A model generated the notes under the pieces. It worked only from the letters and a program-made list of their open reading frames with translations, did no database searches and was not told the origin of the DNA. A stretch of DNA of 64,000 nucleotides, from positions 78,687-142,686 of the forward strand of contig CACWQT010000003.1 of the NCBI GenBank assembly GCA_902763185.1, in the 5' to 3' direction. Positions within the stretch are counted from its first letter, which is position 1; every line of letters starts with the position of its first letter. Positions 19,085 through 28,833 of the stretch are shown piece after piece. The position numbers and the translations under genes were made by a program. This stretch comes from an uncultured Rhodospirillales bacterium (GTDB lineage: Bacteria; Pseudomonadota; Alphaproteobacteria; RF32; CAG-239).

Positions 19085-20041
19085 ATGTTAGAAAATAATC
19101 CTGAATATCAAGCCAAAAAATATGAATTTGCCGACTATTATCAGCAAAATATCCTACCGGTGTTAAGGCCTTTTGAGCGCACGCGACGCAGATATTTACT
19201 GACTTTTGCGGTAATCTGTGTGTTTATTATCGGTTGGGCTACGTTTACGTTTAATCATATACACGAGATTTTTAGCGGTGCGGAGAGTGGCTCCGAAAAT
19301 TGGTTCGGTATAGGGTCTTGCTTGCTGATATTGTTGCTGTGCCTGCCGATGTTAAGCTATTATAAACGTAGCAAAGAAAACCTGCTTCCGCTCATCGCTA
19401 ATTTCTTTGGAAAGTTCACTTATGTTTATCAACCGCCGCTGACAGACACGCTCTTAAAGCAATCCCAAATCGTCAAAACCTATGATAAGCTCATAACCGA
19501 TGACGGTTTTAGCGGCGAATACACCGGCTTGCCGGTCATAATTGCCGAATACAGCGGTCTTCAGCTACAAAAGCCGACTAAACAAAACCCCAAAGTGAGC
19601 TACAAAAAGCAAGCGCACGGCATATTTTTTATTGCCGATATGCAAAAAAAGTTCCAAGGCGAGACTATTGTTGTCAAAGATAAAGGCATTTTAAATCGAT
19701 TCGCACACTATAAAAACCTTGCCAAAGTCGGCCTTGAATCTCCGGAGTTTGAAAAAAAATACGAAGTCTATTCCGATTCTCAAATTGAGGCACGCTATAT
19801 CCTAACCCCTGTAATGTTGGAATATATGCTGGCGTTAAAAAACTCTTTTTCCGATATTGAGTTTAGCTTTTTTGATAATCGCCTGTTTATGAATATCCGT
19901 ATCAAAGAGAATTACTTTGAAGCCTCAAACTTCTTCACCCCCATAACGAGCCGTAAGAATATACAAAAAATCTTCACCGAGCTTTATCTTCTTTTCTCAA
20001 TCGTTGATACCTTAAAACTCAATCAAAAGCAGTTATTGTAA
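19085..20041 (+). CDS. DUF3137-family membrane protein
   Basis: The 318-residue protein has a cytoplasmic front, two membrane segments (about 38-60 and 78-97) and a long soluble part. FSGEYTGLPVIIAEYSGLQL, followed by IFFIADMQKKFQGETIVVKD and LESPEFEKKYEVYSDSQIEA, is the DUF3137 pattern. Family function is unknown. AGGTGAG lies before the ATG. It stands alone between oppositely directed genes. Confidence 0.78.
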   Translation: MLENNPEYQAKKYEFADYYQQNILPVLRPFERTRRRYLLTFAVICVFIIGWATFTFNHIHEIFSGAESGSENWFGIGSCLLILLLCLPMLSYYKRSKENLLPLIANFFGKFTYVYQPPLTDTLLKQSQIVKTYDKLITDDGFSGEYTGLPVIIAEYSGLQLQKPTKQNPKVSYKKQAHGIFFIADMQKKFQGETIVVKDKGILNRFAHYKNLAKVGLESPEFEKKYEVYSDSQIEARYILTPVMLEYMLALKNSFSDIEFSFFDNRLFMNIRIKENYFEASNFFTPITSRKNIQKIFTELYLLFSIVDTLKLNQKQLL

Positions 20042-20073
20042 TTTTTGAATTGTTAAAAACAGATCAAATTACT

Positions 20074-20967
20074 TTAGTTCGCTTTATCTAAATCGCGAAT
20101 AGTCTTAACCGCTTCATCATAAAGCACTTTATTTTCACGAATGGATAGGCGAATATTTGATTTGGCCAACTCTTCATTGGTGCCGCAATCATAGCGCTCA
20201 GACGCGGTTAAAACTCCGTAAAGCGGTGTTCCCTTTTGTGCAGCTAGGTTTATGGCATCTGTCAAATTAATCTCGCCGTTATTACCTTTTTTAACATCCG
20301 GCAATAAGTCTAAGATAAGATTAGGCAACACATACGGCCCCATACTGGCAAAATCGGAATCAATCTGTTCTAAAGTCGGCTTTTCAATCACACCTTTGGC
20401 TTGCACAATATTGCCTTTTTGCTTAACTTGCGTTAAAACACCATAGCGCGAAAGTTGCTGTTTGGGGAATTTAATCACGTTTTCAACAATGCCGCCTTTC
20501 TCTTCATAAACGTCTAAAAGTTGCGACAAAATTCCTTTACCGCGACAAATATAAATATCATCTACCCACATTACCATAAAATCACGCTTGCCGATAATAT
20601 CTTTGGCGCATAATACGGCATGTCCGTTACCTTTGGGTTCGGATTGGCAAGCAAAAGAAAACTTAACATTGTCAGGAACAGTGCGCTTTATGGCTTCCCA
20701 TAGCTCCAATTTATCCTTGCGCAAAAGAGATTCTTCTAATGATTTATTGGGTGAGAAATAGCGTTCATACATTTTTTTGTTTGTGTCATCACTGTAAATA
20801 AAAATAATTTCTTTTGCACCGGCTTCCGCACAGGCATCAACCGCATATTGGATAATCGGTAAATTATTAAGGCACAAAAAACCTTTATGCATGGCTTTAG
20901 TTGCAGGTAAATTACGTGTGGAAAGTCCGGCAACAGGCAAAACAACCACTTCCGGTCTGGTAAACAT
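20074..20967 (-). CDS. galU: GalU-like UTP-glucose-1-phosphate uridylyltransferase
   Basis: The 297-residue nucleotidyltransferase has the GalU layout: VVVLPVAGLSTRNLPATKAM at the start, EIIFIYSDD, GNGHAVLCAKDIIGKRDFMV, MWVDDIYIC, RYGVLTQVKQKGN, and a GEINLTDAINLAAQ end region. GalU makes UDP-glucose for lipopolysaccharide, glycogen or exopolysaccharide synthesis. The usual GxGTRFLPATKAxPKEMLP signature is altered here (GLSTRNLPATKAMHKGFLCL), so another sugar or nucleotide is possible. AAGGAG lies seven bases before the ATG. Confidence 0.78.
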   Translation of the reverse strand: MFTRPEVVVLPVAGLSTRNLPATKAMHKGFLCLNNLPIIQYAVDACAEAGAKEIIFIYSDDTNKKMYERYFSPNKSLEESLLRKDKLELWEAIKRTVPDNVKFSFACQSEPKGNGHAVLCAKDIIGKRDFMVMWVDDIYICRGKGILSQLLDVYEEKGGIVENVIKFPKQQLSRYGVLTQVKQKGNIVQAKGVIEKPTLEQIDSDFASMGPYVLPNLILDLLPDVKKGNNGEINLTDAINLAAQKGTPLYGVLTASERYDCGTNEELAKSNIRLSIRENKVLYDEAVKTIRDLDKAN

Positions 20968-21042
20968 GGCATAGCTCCTTTAAAATTCTTATAATAGCAA
21001 ACTATACCTTTAGAATTCCATTAAAGCAACATCTTAAAGCGA

Positions 21043-24000
21043 TTATTTAACACCTAAAAACATTCTTTTGCCGACATCACCGCTAAAGGCGGTTTCTTGG
21101 TCATTGGCAGCAAAGACATATTGTCTTAAAAGAATAGGCGCATCCGCATCATTCGTTTTCCCTTTAGCAAGGTTTTTGCCTGTCGCACCATAAAAAGATA
21201 ATTCGACGTTATTTGCGGCATTGAAAACATACTTTTGAGGGGCAATGGAAAGAGGAGGTGTGGTATCTTTGCCGCGGAGCATATTTTTGCCGACATGACC
21301 TATAAACGGAATGTCCTTGGTTTCTTGATTAAAGACATATTGGGTTTTAGGCTCGGTCTTAGTCGTGGTGTCTTGGGCTACCGCTTGCGGTTTATTCAAC
21401 TTTTCTAAAGAAGCATTAACCACTCTCGAATTGGGCAATGTATTTTGAACGGTATGTTCCGATAAAACTTCGGTTTCTTTAACGTTTATGACTTTATCAA
21501 ATCCGGATTTTTTGGCATTATCCAATGAAACACTGGCAAAAGTTTTGATCTCATCGGTTTTGACCATGTCCATTGCAACCACCGGATTAACTTTAAGAGA
21601 AGCGTCTATGTTATCAAAACTCTTATCATTTTCATCAGGCAAAATAGGCGTAATATTATTGATTGTTTTAGCAATGTCTTCGGTTATGATTTTAGCTTGT
21701 TCAGAAACGGTTAAATGTGTATCTGCCGGCTGAATTGATAAAGCGGCAACATTGTTGTCAATATCACAATGCAAAGCCTGATCAATAGCAGAGGATACAG
21801 TATTATTGTTTTCGGTTAATACCAGCGCTTGTGCATCAGGTAAAGGTGTCGCATCGGCTAAAGCAAAATCTTTTTCAACGACATCAACAGAGGTTGCTTT
21901 CTCGTTTTGCAGAGTATTTGCAGTTTGTTGAGGTAACGTAAACCCACCAGCACCTAAATCAGCTAATTGCACAAAGCTCTCCAAATCATTCTGCGACAAG
22001 TTTTCAGGAGATTTGGATTCTGTTTGCTTTTGATGAGTATCATGAGCTACGGGTTCATCAATTTTTTTTTTATCCTCTGATGTTTCAGAAGCCTTATTTT
22101 CTTCAACTGCTTCAGTCTTTTTATCATCAGTAACAGCATCGGTTTTTGTTTCTGCTTGAGTCTCAGTTTCAGTTTTAGCGGTAGTCTTTTCTCCCGGTTG
22201 AGATTTAGCTTCTTCCTTATTGCCCTCAGCAGGTGTTTCTTTCTTTTCTTTAATAATTTTCACCGTTGGCTGAGTGATATCAATATCATGAGGATTCTTT
22301 GGTGGGTAAACTATGTATTGCTCATAATCCATTATATCGATATTCAAAGTCGCTTTGAACATATCAAAACTTGAGATAATATCGTTATTCATATTTTCTA
22401 CGTATAACGAAAGCGTTTGCAAGGCTTGGTCTGCAATTTCGTTGTTTTCTTTCATATCAGCCGCACTTACGGTATCAATGATGACAAGATAATTATCGCG
22501 TATCTTGCTATGCACTTCAGTGATTTTCTCCATATCATCAGCAACTTTTTTAACTGAGGCAGCAAGCTTATCTGTATCCTCAGAGGATATGCCGTTTTCT
22601 TGCTTAACTAGAGGTTTAATCTTGTCCATATAAACATCACTCAAGTTTTTGTAATAAGTGGAGTTGTTTTGCGCAACATTATATATCCAAGCAATTTTAT
22701 TAAAGGTATCATCAAAAACATACTTGCTGTCAATTACAAAATTCTCTTCCAAAGCCTTTGGAATTGCTTGTAGCTTAGTTCTTTCCAATGCCAAATCATT
22801 TTCAATTTTAGCAAGTTTTTCCTCATTAACATCACCGTGCAATATCTCGTCCATATTACTTAAGGTTTTTTCGGAATCTTCTAAAGCTTTAATATTGGCG
22901 TCATATACAGAAAGCACATCTTTGTTATTGGTTACAGGCTTAAAGCGAATAACATCAAGAGACATTTGCGTTACTTCTTTTTGAAGTGCGGTAACAGCAT
23001 TTTGAATAGCGGTTGTCCGAGCTATCAACCTGTTCTTAAGGGCGATACTTTCTTGATTTTTCACTTTATCTGCCATTTTTTTCACTTTATTGATACGTTC
23101 ACTGCTTTCGCTCAAATCAACTTTAGCCTTAGGATTATCCAAATGTCCGTCAAAGGTAAATTTCAAGACATCGGAGAAACTGGCATTATGATATACCCCG
23201 TAAAATACAGCATCAAAGAGCCAGTTGTTAAAGTTTAAGTTGAGGTTCATATCAAGATTGATAACAGGCGATTCCCAAATTGTATTTTTTGTAACAAGTA
23301 AGCCCTTTGTTATGTCATAAGTACCATGAATTTTATCAAATGAACTTTGTCCGCTGGCAAGACTTTGTAAAACCGCGTCTTCAAATCCTTCAGTATTATC
23401 TCTTTGCTCAAGTTCAAATTTTATTAGAGCCAAGTCCCAACCTCTAAAAGCAGTGTTAGTGGCTTCAAAATCACCCTTTGAAGTTAAGTTTTCAAAAAAG
23501 TCATTTGGAGAGGTCGCCAAAGAACTGAAACTTCCCGAAGCGGTAATATTACCGCTGGTTAACCCATAAAGAGAACCCTTTAGGTTAGGAAATCTTAAAC
23601 CGTTAACGGCATAAGTACCTTCAATTTTAGGCAAATCATTACTATTCATATCAAATTTTAACTCAACAGAGGCATTGCCGCTTAATGCTCTAAATTGAGA
23701 AACATGCAATACACCATTTTCCAAAACAGTAGCAAGATTTGCCTCATGATAATTAGCTCCGTTGAAAACTAAAGTATCCGCGCTAAGATTGCCATGGAAA
23801 TTATATTTCTTAAATAGAGCATAATCAATTTTTTCGTCATTAAGTAACGGCTTACTTAAAAATGTGCCTTTATTTGCTTGTTCTGTTGATTTAAAGATAC
23901 TCTTTTTGCTTAGATTAAAAAGACGATCGGCATCAAATTTATCAAAATGAAGATTTGCCTCAGCTGTCGGCGTTGTCTTAATATCATGAACGGCCAAATC

Positions 24001-26184
24001 GCCTTTAATGGCATTGGCACTTAAATAGGCGTTCAATTCAGTTATTGCAAAATTGTCGGCTGTTCCGGAAATCTTTCCGGCTAAAGAAAATGGAGTAACC
24101 GGCATATCTGGTTCATAATTAAAGTTCAATGCTTTTACAAATTTAGTAAAGTTATTGGATTTAAGCTCTAATTCACCATTAACTTTCATGCTTTTTGACG
24201 CATCGCTAACTTGTCCTGCATAAGAAAATTCAATATCACCGAATTTTTGCAGGGAACTCAAATTAAAGTCATCAAAACTACCGCTTAACGCACCTTGAGA
24301 AACAAATAGTTTCCGCTTAAATAAGGGGATATCAGCAGGATTAAGCCCAAGTGCTGTGGCAAACTGAGGGAAATTCTCAGTTTTAACGTCATAAGATAAG
24401 TCGCTAAATAGAGGATTGCTATAAACATTGTCCGCATTAAATTGTAAATTAAGATTACCGCCTGCAATATTAGCGATTGAAAGTTTTTTAATATTAAAGG
24501 CTTGGTCATAAGATTTAAATTCCAATATCATATCTTCTAACGGAATATTGTTATAAACCGCACCTTTTAAGGCTATTGAAGCATCAACGTTAAGCTCGTG
24601 ATTCCAAGGAATAAGGCTCATTTGATGAATAAACTTATCCTTAAAGCTCAAATTTTGACTGTTTTGCGGTAACAATTGAACATATTTATCAAATAAAATT
24701 TTAGATCCTTCAATTACAGCCAAAACAAAAGTTTTTCCTTCATTGAGAACGAAACCGATATCTCCGCTCAAAACAGTAGAGTCAATGTTAACTTGTGGGG
24801 CAGAAATTTTGAGCTGGTTCATGTCACCGCTCAAAGCTATATCTGCTTTAGCATGCTTAAAGATAGCTTTTTTATTTTCATTATTGGCAAGTTTAGCTAA
24901 ATCAATTCCGAAGACGGAAATAAATTGCCGCAAATCATCGGTTTCAAAGATTTGATTAATCTGAAAAGCGAGATTTTCATTTAAATTAACCGCACCGATA
25001 AATTTGAGATTTGTATTTCCCGGCATATTAAGTCCCATACGGGTAATTGTAAGCAGACCGTTCTGTAAAGTTAAACCTGTATTAAAATTAAGCACTTCCG
25101 CCCCATTATAAAGTGCATGCGCGGCCTTAATATCAATAATCCCGTTATATGTTGCCAAATTGCTATCTGCAAATTTTTTGCCTTGGCGCATACTTTGCAA
25201 AATATCCTTGCCGATTAACTCAAATATCCCCAAGTCAAGTTGCGTCATTTCCAGATTAAGCGCAAATTCCTTGTTATTGGGGAAATTTTTAAGCATTAAG
25301 TCGCCGCTGCCGGCAGCCTTATCTCCGTATTTGATGACAAAATTATTTAATTTAGCAAAAGTTTTATCGTATTCAAATTTAAAGGAGGTATCTAAAGACA
25401 CATTATACTGATTGCCAATAAAATTTTCACCAAATAAGGCCATCATAATATCGGCAAAATGTGCGGTCTTAAATGTTAAAGTTCCTTTAGATTGTTTATC
25501 AAAAACGCCATCAAGAGCAGCCTTACTTCCTGTTGGTGCATTTTCAAAAGTCATATTAACATGATATCCCTGACTTTTAGCAATAGCACCTTGGAATTTA
25601 ATTTCGTTATTATTATAAATCAAATTACCGTTTGTTTTATAAGGCCCCTTAATGGTTGATGCATTAACGGTTGCCGATATGTTAGGAAGCATAAGCTCTT
25701 TATTATCTTGCAGATTTTTGTAATTTAATATTGAATTATTTAATCTCACATTATTAAAAGAAACTTCAACATTTCCCGTTTTACTGGCACCTCCGGCATT
25801 AATATTGTCCCAATTTGAAACACCTTTTTCGTTAATAAGAACATTAACAGTGGCATTCGTTAAAGTCATAGAGTTAATCACAAATTTTTGTTGAAACATT
25901 GGTAAAAGCTCAACATTAGCCGATATTTCCTTAACAGTCACAAGCGGATCGCGAGGTGCGTTGCTCTTAAAAAATCTGACTGCATTTGCGGAAATTTTAG
26001 GAGAGGGTAATAAATCTACCTTTAAATCACCTTCAATAGATGCGTTAAGCCCTGTGATTTGCGCAAAGCGTTCGGAAACAACGCTTTTGTGTTGATTCCA
26101 GTCCATCATATAAATATATCCGCCCACACCAGCAATGGCTAAGATAATAAAGAGGACAACACCGATTACAATTTTTTTCAGCAC
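21043..26184 (-). CDS. AsmA-family protein with C-terminal triple repeat
   Basis: The 1713-residue protein starts with GTG after AGGAG and has a single N-terminal membrane anchor (VIGVVLFIILAIAGVGGYIY). Residues 30-1080 are AsmA-type repeated beta strands (GLNASIEGDLKVDLLPSPKI, repeated LxxNxxLxxxxGxL elements). AsmA relatives form periplasmic bridges for phospholipid transport or affect outer-membrane assembly. A coiled-coil (about 1090-1300) follows, then an acidic Glu/Lys/Thr-rich disordered stretch. The end holds three repeats with the core YVF...GxxGKxxxxGK. Length and tail are unusual for the family. It is divergent from the nucleoside-salvage operon. Confidence 0.82.
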   Translation of the reverse strand: MLKKIVIGVVLFIILAIAGVGGYIYMMDWNQHKSVVSERFAQITGLNASIEGDLKVDLLPSPKISANAVRFFKSNAPRDPLVTVKEISANVELLPMFQQKFVINSMTLTNATVNVLINEKGVSNWDNINAGGASKTGNVEVSFNNVRLNNSILNYKNLQDNKELMLPNISATVNASTIKGPYKTNGNLIYNNNEIKFQGAIAKSQGYHVNMTFENAPTGSKAALDGVFDKQSKGTLTFKTAHFADIMMALFGENFIGNQYNVSLDTSFKFEYDKTFAKLNNFVIKYGDKAAGSGDLMLKNFPNNKEFALNLEMTQLDLGIFELIGKDILQSMRQGKKFADSNLATYNGIIDIKAAHALYNGAEVLNFNTGLTLQNGLLTITRMGLNMPGNTNLKFIGAVNLNENLAFQINQIFETDDLRQFISVFGIDLAKLANNENKKAIFKHAKADIALSGDMNQLKISAPQVNIDSTVLSGDIGFVLNEGKTFVLAVIEGSKILFDKYVQLLPQNSQNLSFKDKFIHQMSLIPWNHELNVDASIALKGAVYNNIPLEDMILEFKSYDQAFNIKKLSIANIAGGNLNLQFNADNVYSNPLFSDLSYDVKTENFPQFATALGLNPADIPLFKRKLFVSQGALSGSFDDFNLSSLQKFGDIEFSYAGQVSDASKSMKVNGELELKSNNFTKFVKALNFNYEPDMPVTPFSLAGKISGTADNFAITELNAYLSANAIKGDLAVHDIKTTPTAEANLHFDKFDADRLFNLSKKSIFKSTEQANKGTFLSKPLLNDEKIDYALFKKYNFHGNLSADTLVFNGANYHEANLATVLENGVLHVSQFRALSGNASVELKFDMNSNDLPKIEGTYAVNGLRFPNLKGSLYGLTSGNITASGSFSSLATSPNDFFENLTSKGDFEATNTAFRGWDLALIKFELEQRDNTEGFEDAVLQSLASGQSSFDKIHGTYDITKGLLVTKNTIWESPVINLDMNLNLNFNNWLFDAVFYGVYHNASFSDVLKFTFDGHLDNPKAKVDLSESSERINKVKKMADKVKNQESIALKNRLIARTTAIQNAVTALQKEVTQMSLDVIRFKPVTNNKDVLSVYDANIKALEDSEKTLSNMDEILHGDVNEEKLAKIENDLALERTKLQAIPKALEENFVIDSKYVFDDTFNKIAWIYNVAQNNSTYYKNLSDVYMDKIKPLVKQENGISSEDTDKLAASVKKVADDMEKITEVHSKIRDNYLVIIDTVSAADMKENNEIADQALQTLSLYVENMNNDIISSFDMFKATLNIDIMDYEQYIVYPPKNPHDIDITQPTVKIIKEKKETPAEGNKEEAKSQPGEKTTAKTETETQAETKTDAVTDDKKTEAVEENKASETSEDKKKIDEPVAHDTHQKQTESKSPENLSQNDLESFVQLADLGAGGFTLPQQTANTLQNEKATSVDVVEKDFALADATPLPDAQALVLTENNNTVSSAIDQALHCDIDNNVAALSIQPADTHLTVSEQAKIITEDIAKTINNITPILPDENDKSFDNIDASLKVNPVVAMDMVKTDEIKTFASVSLDNAKKSGFDKVINVKETEVLSEHTVQNTLPNSRVVNASLEKLNKPQAVAQDTTTKTEPKTQYVFNQETKDIPFIGHVGKNMLRGKDTTPPLSIAPQKYVFNAANNVELSFYGATGKNLAKGKTNDADAPILLRQYVFAANDQETAFSGDVGKRMFLGVK
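21046..21342 (-). repeat. Three C-terminal peptide repeats in the AsmA-family protein
   Basis: Residues about 1615-1713 contain three units of 27-37 residues. Their cores are QYVFNQETKDIPFIGHVGKN, KYVFNAANNVELSFYGATGK and QYVFAANDQETAFSGDVGKR, each followed by a (M/L)xxGK-type end. Confidence 0.75.
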
Positions 26185-26210
26185 TTTTTTCTCCTAACAC
26201 AAAATAAACT

Positions 26211-26238
26211 TTGCTAAATTTTTTTATCATTGTATAAT
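26211..26238 (+). promoter_or_regulatory. Sigma-70-type promoter of the nucleoside-salvage operon
   Basis: TTGCTA, 16-bp spacer, perfect TATAAT, 68 bp before the cdd start codon. Confidence 0.7.
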
Positions 26239-26306
26239 ATAAAAAATTAACGAAACGATAATAACGATGATTTTTTTTGAAAAAATTGTTTAAATGGAGG
26301 CATTTA

Positions 26307-26711
26307 ATGGAGAAACTTGAAAAATTGTTATCAAAAGCGCTTGAGGCAAAAGACAATGCTTATGCACCATATTCCCAATATTGTGTCGGTGCGGCAGTTT
26401 TGACATCAAAAGATAACATTTATGCTTCGTGTAATGTCGAAAATATATCTTTTCCATGTGGTATATGTGCGGAAGCCGGTGCTATTTCGGCAATGATAGC
26501 CGCCGGAGAACGAAAAATCAAAGCAATATTAGTAACATCAAACGGCAGTGATTTAGTGTATCCTTGTGGCGCATGCTTGCAACGCATTGCGGAGTTTGGC
26601 GATAAAAAAACAAAGATTTATTTGGCTGATGCAAAAGAAGTTCGTCAAACATATTGCCTAAAAGATTTATTACCCTATAATTTTAACACAAAGGATTTAT
26701 CTCATGAATAA
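26307..26711 (+). CDS. cdd: Cytidine deaminase
   Basis: This 134-residue enzyme deaminates cytidine and deoxycytidine. Motifs are YAPYSQYCVGAAVLTSKD, CNVENISFPCGICAEAGAIS with the catalytic CAE glutamate, and the second zinc motif YPCGACLQRI. The ATG at 26307 follows GGAGG by six bases; the upstream ATG lacks a ribosome-binding site. It overlaps the next gene by 8 bp and opens a three-gene salvage operon. Confidence 0.95.
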   Translation: MEKLEKLLSKALEAKDNAYAPYSQYCVGAAVLTSKDNIYASCNVENISFPCGICAEAGAISAMIAAGERKIKAILVTSNGSDLVYPCGACLQRIAEFGDKKTKIYLADAKEVRQTYCLKDLLPYNFNTKDLSHE

Positions 26712-27516
26712 CGGAGTTGCCGCATTTATTAAAGATTATTTAGGTGTGAAATCCCCCAAAACCGCTATTATTTTAGGGTCAGGGTTAAAAGACTTTATTG
26801 ATAACATAGAAGATAAAAAAGTGCTTAAATATAAAAGTCTTCCGGAATTTCCGGAAAGCACTGTGGAGGGGCACAATGGCGAGTTGATTTACGGCATGGT
26901 AGAAGGTAAGGAAGTTCTTTGTATCAATGGTCGAGTTCATTTATACGAAGGGAATAATCCGCGAAAGATTGCCGAAGCCATTTATTCTCTAAAAGATTTG
27001 GGTATTGAACAACTGATTGTAACCAACGCCGCCGGTTCGCTAAATGAAAAAATAGCACCGGGAAGTTTAATGCTTATAAACGATCATATTAATTTCAGCG
27101 GCAGAAATCCTCTAGTCGGTCCGAATGATGCACACTACGGCCCTCGCTTTTCACCGATGAACAATGCATACACGCCGGAGCTCTTAGAGAAAATAAAAAA
27201 AATAGCTAAACAAGAAAAAATAGATGTCTGTGAGGGGGTTTATCTGATGGTCCTAGGTCCTAATTTTGAAACACCGGCAGAAGTTCGGATGTTTGCCAAA
27301 TTCGGCGCCGATGCAGTCGGTATGTCCACCGTCCCTGAGGTTATTGTTGCGGCGCATTGTTCACTTAAAGTATTAGGCATATCCGTCATCACCAATTACG
27401 GAGCAGGGCTCATGTCAAGTCTTCCGCCGTCTCATGAAGAAACATTAGAAATGGCAAACAAGGCTTCGGCAAATCTCTGCCATTTGCTGACCGAATTTAT
27501 CAAAAAGGAGGGTTAG
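26704..27516 (+). CDS. Purine nucleoside phosphorylase (trimeric type)
   Basis: The 270-residue protein cleaves purine nucleosides with phosphate. Motifs include TAIILGSGLKDFIDN, LPEFPESTVEGHNGELIYG, GRVHLYEGNN, VTNAAGSLNEKIAPGSLMLI, DHINFSGRNPLVGPND and DAVGMSTVPEVIVAAHC. These fit the trimeric PNP (PunA/XapA) class, not DeoD. It lies between cdd and deoA with overlaps or tiny gaps, so it belongs to one transcript. Confidence 0.93.
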   Translation: MNNGVAAFIKDYLGVKSPKTAIILGSGLKDFIDNIEDKKVLKYKSLPEFPESTVEGHNGELIYGMVEGKEVLCINGRVHLYEGNNPRKIAEAIYSLKDLGIEQLIVTNAAGSLNEKIAPGSLMLINDHINFSGRNPLVGPNDAHYGPRFSPMNNAYTPELLEKIKKIAKQEKIDVCEGVYLMVLGPNFETPAEVRMFAKFGADAVGMSTVPEVIVAAHCSLKVLGISVITNYGAGLMSSLPPSHEETLEMANKASANLCHLLTEFIKKEG

Positions 27517-27519
27517 ATT

Positions 27520-28833
27520 ATGTTGCCTCAGGAAATTATCCGTAAAAAGAGAGATAAAAAAAAGCTGACAGCCGAAGAAATTAACTTTTTTATTCAAGAG
27601 ATGAGTAAAGGGACAATTGCCGATATTCAGGCTGCATCATTTTCTATGGCTGCATTTCTAAATGGGATGACTGATGATGAAACCTTAGCCCTGACCTTAG
27701 CTATGCGCGATTCGGGGAGAATTTTATCTTGGCAAGATATAAAAAACGGACCGATTGTTGATAAACATTCGACCGGTGGTGTAGGTGATAAAGTAAGTCT
27801 GATGTTAGCTCCGATGCTGGCGGCTTGCGGTGCTTATGTGCCAATGATTGCCGGCAGGGGTTTAGGCCACACCGGTGGCACACTTGATAAATTGGATTCG
27901 CTGTTAGGCTATAAAACAAATGTAGACATAGATACTTTTAAGGACACGGTAAAAGAAGTTGGATGTGCCATTATAGGACAAACAGCAAATTTAGCTCCGG
28001 CAGATAAAAAACTTTATGCTATTCGCGATGTTTGTGCTACGGTTGAATCAATTCCCCTCATTACCGCCTCTATTTTATCTAAAAAATTAGCGGCAGGATT
28101 ATCCTATTTGGTTATGGATATTAAATGCGGTAACGGTGCCTTTATGGAAACAACAGCACGCGCTGTGGAATTGGCACGTTCTATCGCTCGGGTTGCTAAC
28201 GGTGCCGGCACCAAAACCACAGCTTTGTTAACCGATATGAATAGTGTTTTAGGCACAACCGTCGGCAATGCTTTGGAGTTGCGCGAGGCTATGGATTACC
28301 TCCAAGGTAAAAACATAGATTCGCGCTTAGATGAAGTGACCATGGCGTTATCAAGCGAATTACTTGTTAACAGTGGTTTAGCAAAAGATACCGATGACGC
28401 ATTAAGACAATTAAAAAAGAGTATTTCCTCCGGTGCTGCCTATGAGAAATTTATCCAAATGGCGTCACACCTCGGAACAGACAAATCTATATTGGATAAC
28501 CTTAGTGGTAAATTACCCAAAGCCAAGTATATTGAACCGATATATAGCCGAGAAGAGGGGTATGTTTCAGCCATAGATACAAGAAAAGTCGGTCTAGGTG
28601 TTATTATGTTGGGTGGCGGACGCACTATTCCAACCCAAAAGATAAACTATACCACCGGTTTTACCTCATTTTGCCAGATTGGTGACAAGGTCGATAGAAA
28701 GACACCGCTTTGCTATATTCATGCCGAGGATAAGGATAAAATCTCTGAAGTGGCCGCCGTGCTCATAGATGCTATCCGTATTACCGCCCATAAGCCGCAA
28801 AAGCACCCGACAATTATTCAAAAAATTGCCTAA
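27520..28833 (+). CDS. deoA: Thymidine / pyrimidine-nucleoside phosphorylase
   Basis: The 437 residues match DeoA/Pdp: KHSTGGVGDKVSLMLAPMLA for phosphate binding, GRGLGHTGGTLDKLDS, and SLMLSKKLAAGL-type elements seen here as ASILSKKLAAGLSYLVMDIK. The C-terminal domain carries AIDTRKVGLGVIMLGGGR. It phosphorolyses thymidine or uridine to base plus pentose 1-phosphate. It ends in a 4-bp tail-to-tail overlap with the transglycosylase gene. Substrate preference (thymidine only or broad) cannot be told. Confidence 0.93.
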   Translation: MLPQEIIRKKRDKKKLTAEEINFFIQEMSKGTIADIQAASFSMAAFLNGMTDDETLALTLAMRDSGRILSWQDIKNGPIVDKHSTGGVGDKVSLMLAPMLAACGAYVPMIAGRGLGHTGGTLDKLDSLLGYKTNVDIDTFKDTVKEVGCAIIGQTANLAPADKKLYAIRDVCATVESIPLITASILSKKLAAGLSYLVMDIKCGNGAFMETTARAVELARSIARVANGAGTKTTALLTDMNSVLGTTVGNALELREAMDYLQGKNIDSRLDEVTMALSSELLVNSGLAKDTDDALRQLKKSISSGAAYEKFIQMASHLGTDKSILDNLSGKLPKAKYIEPIYSREEGYVSAIDTRKVGLGVIMLGGGRTIPTQKINYTTGFTSFCQIGDKVDRKTPLCYIHAEDKDKISEVAAVLIDAIRITAHKPQKHPTIIQKIA

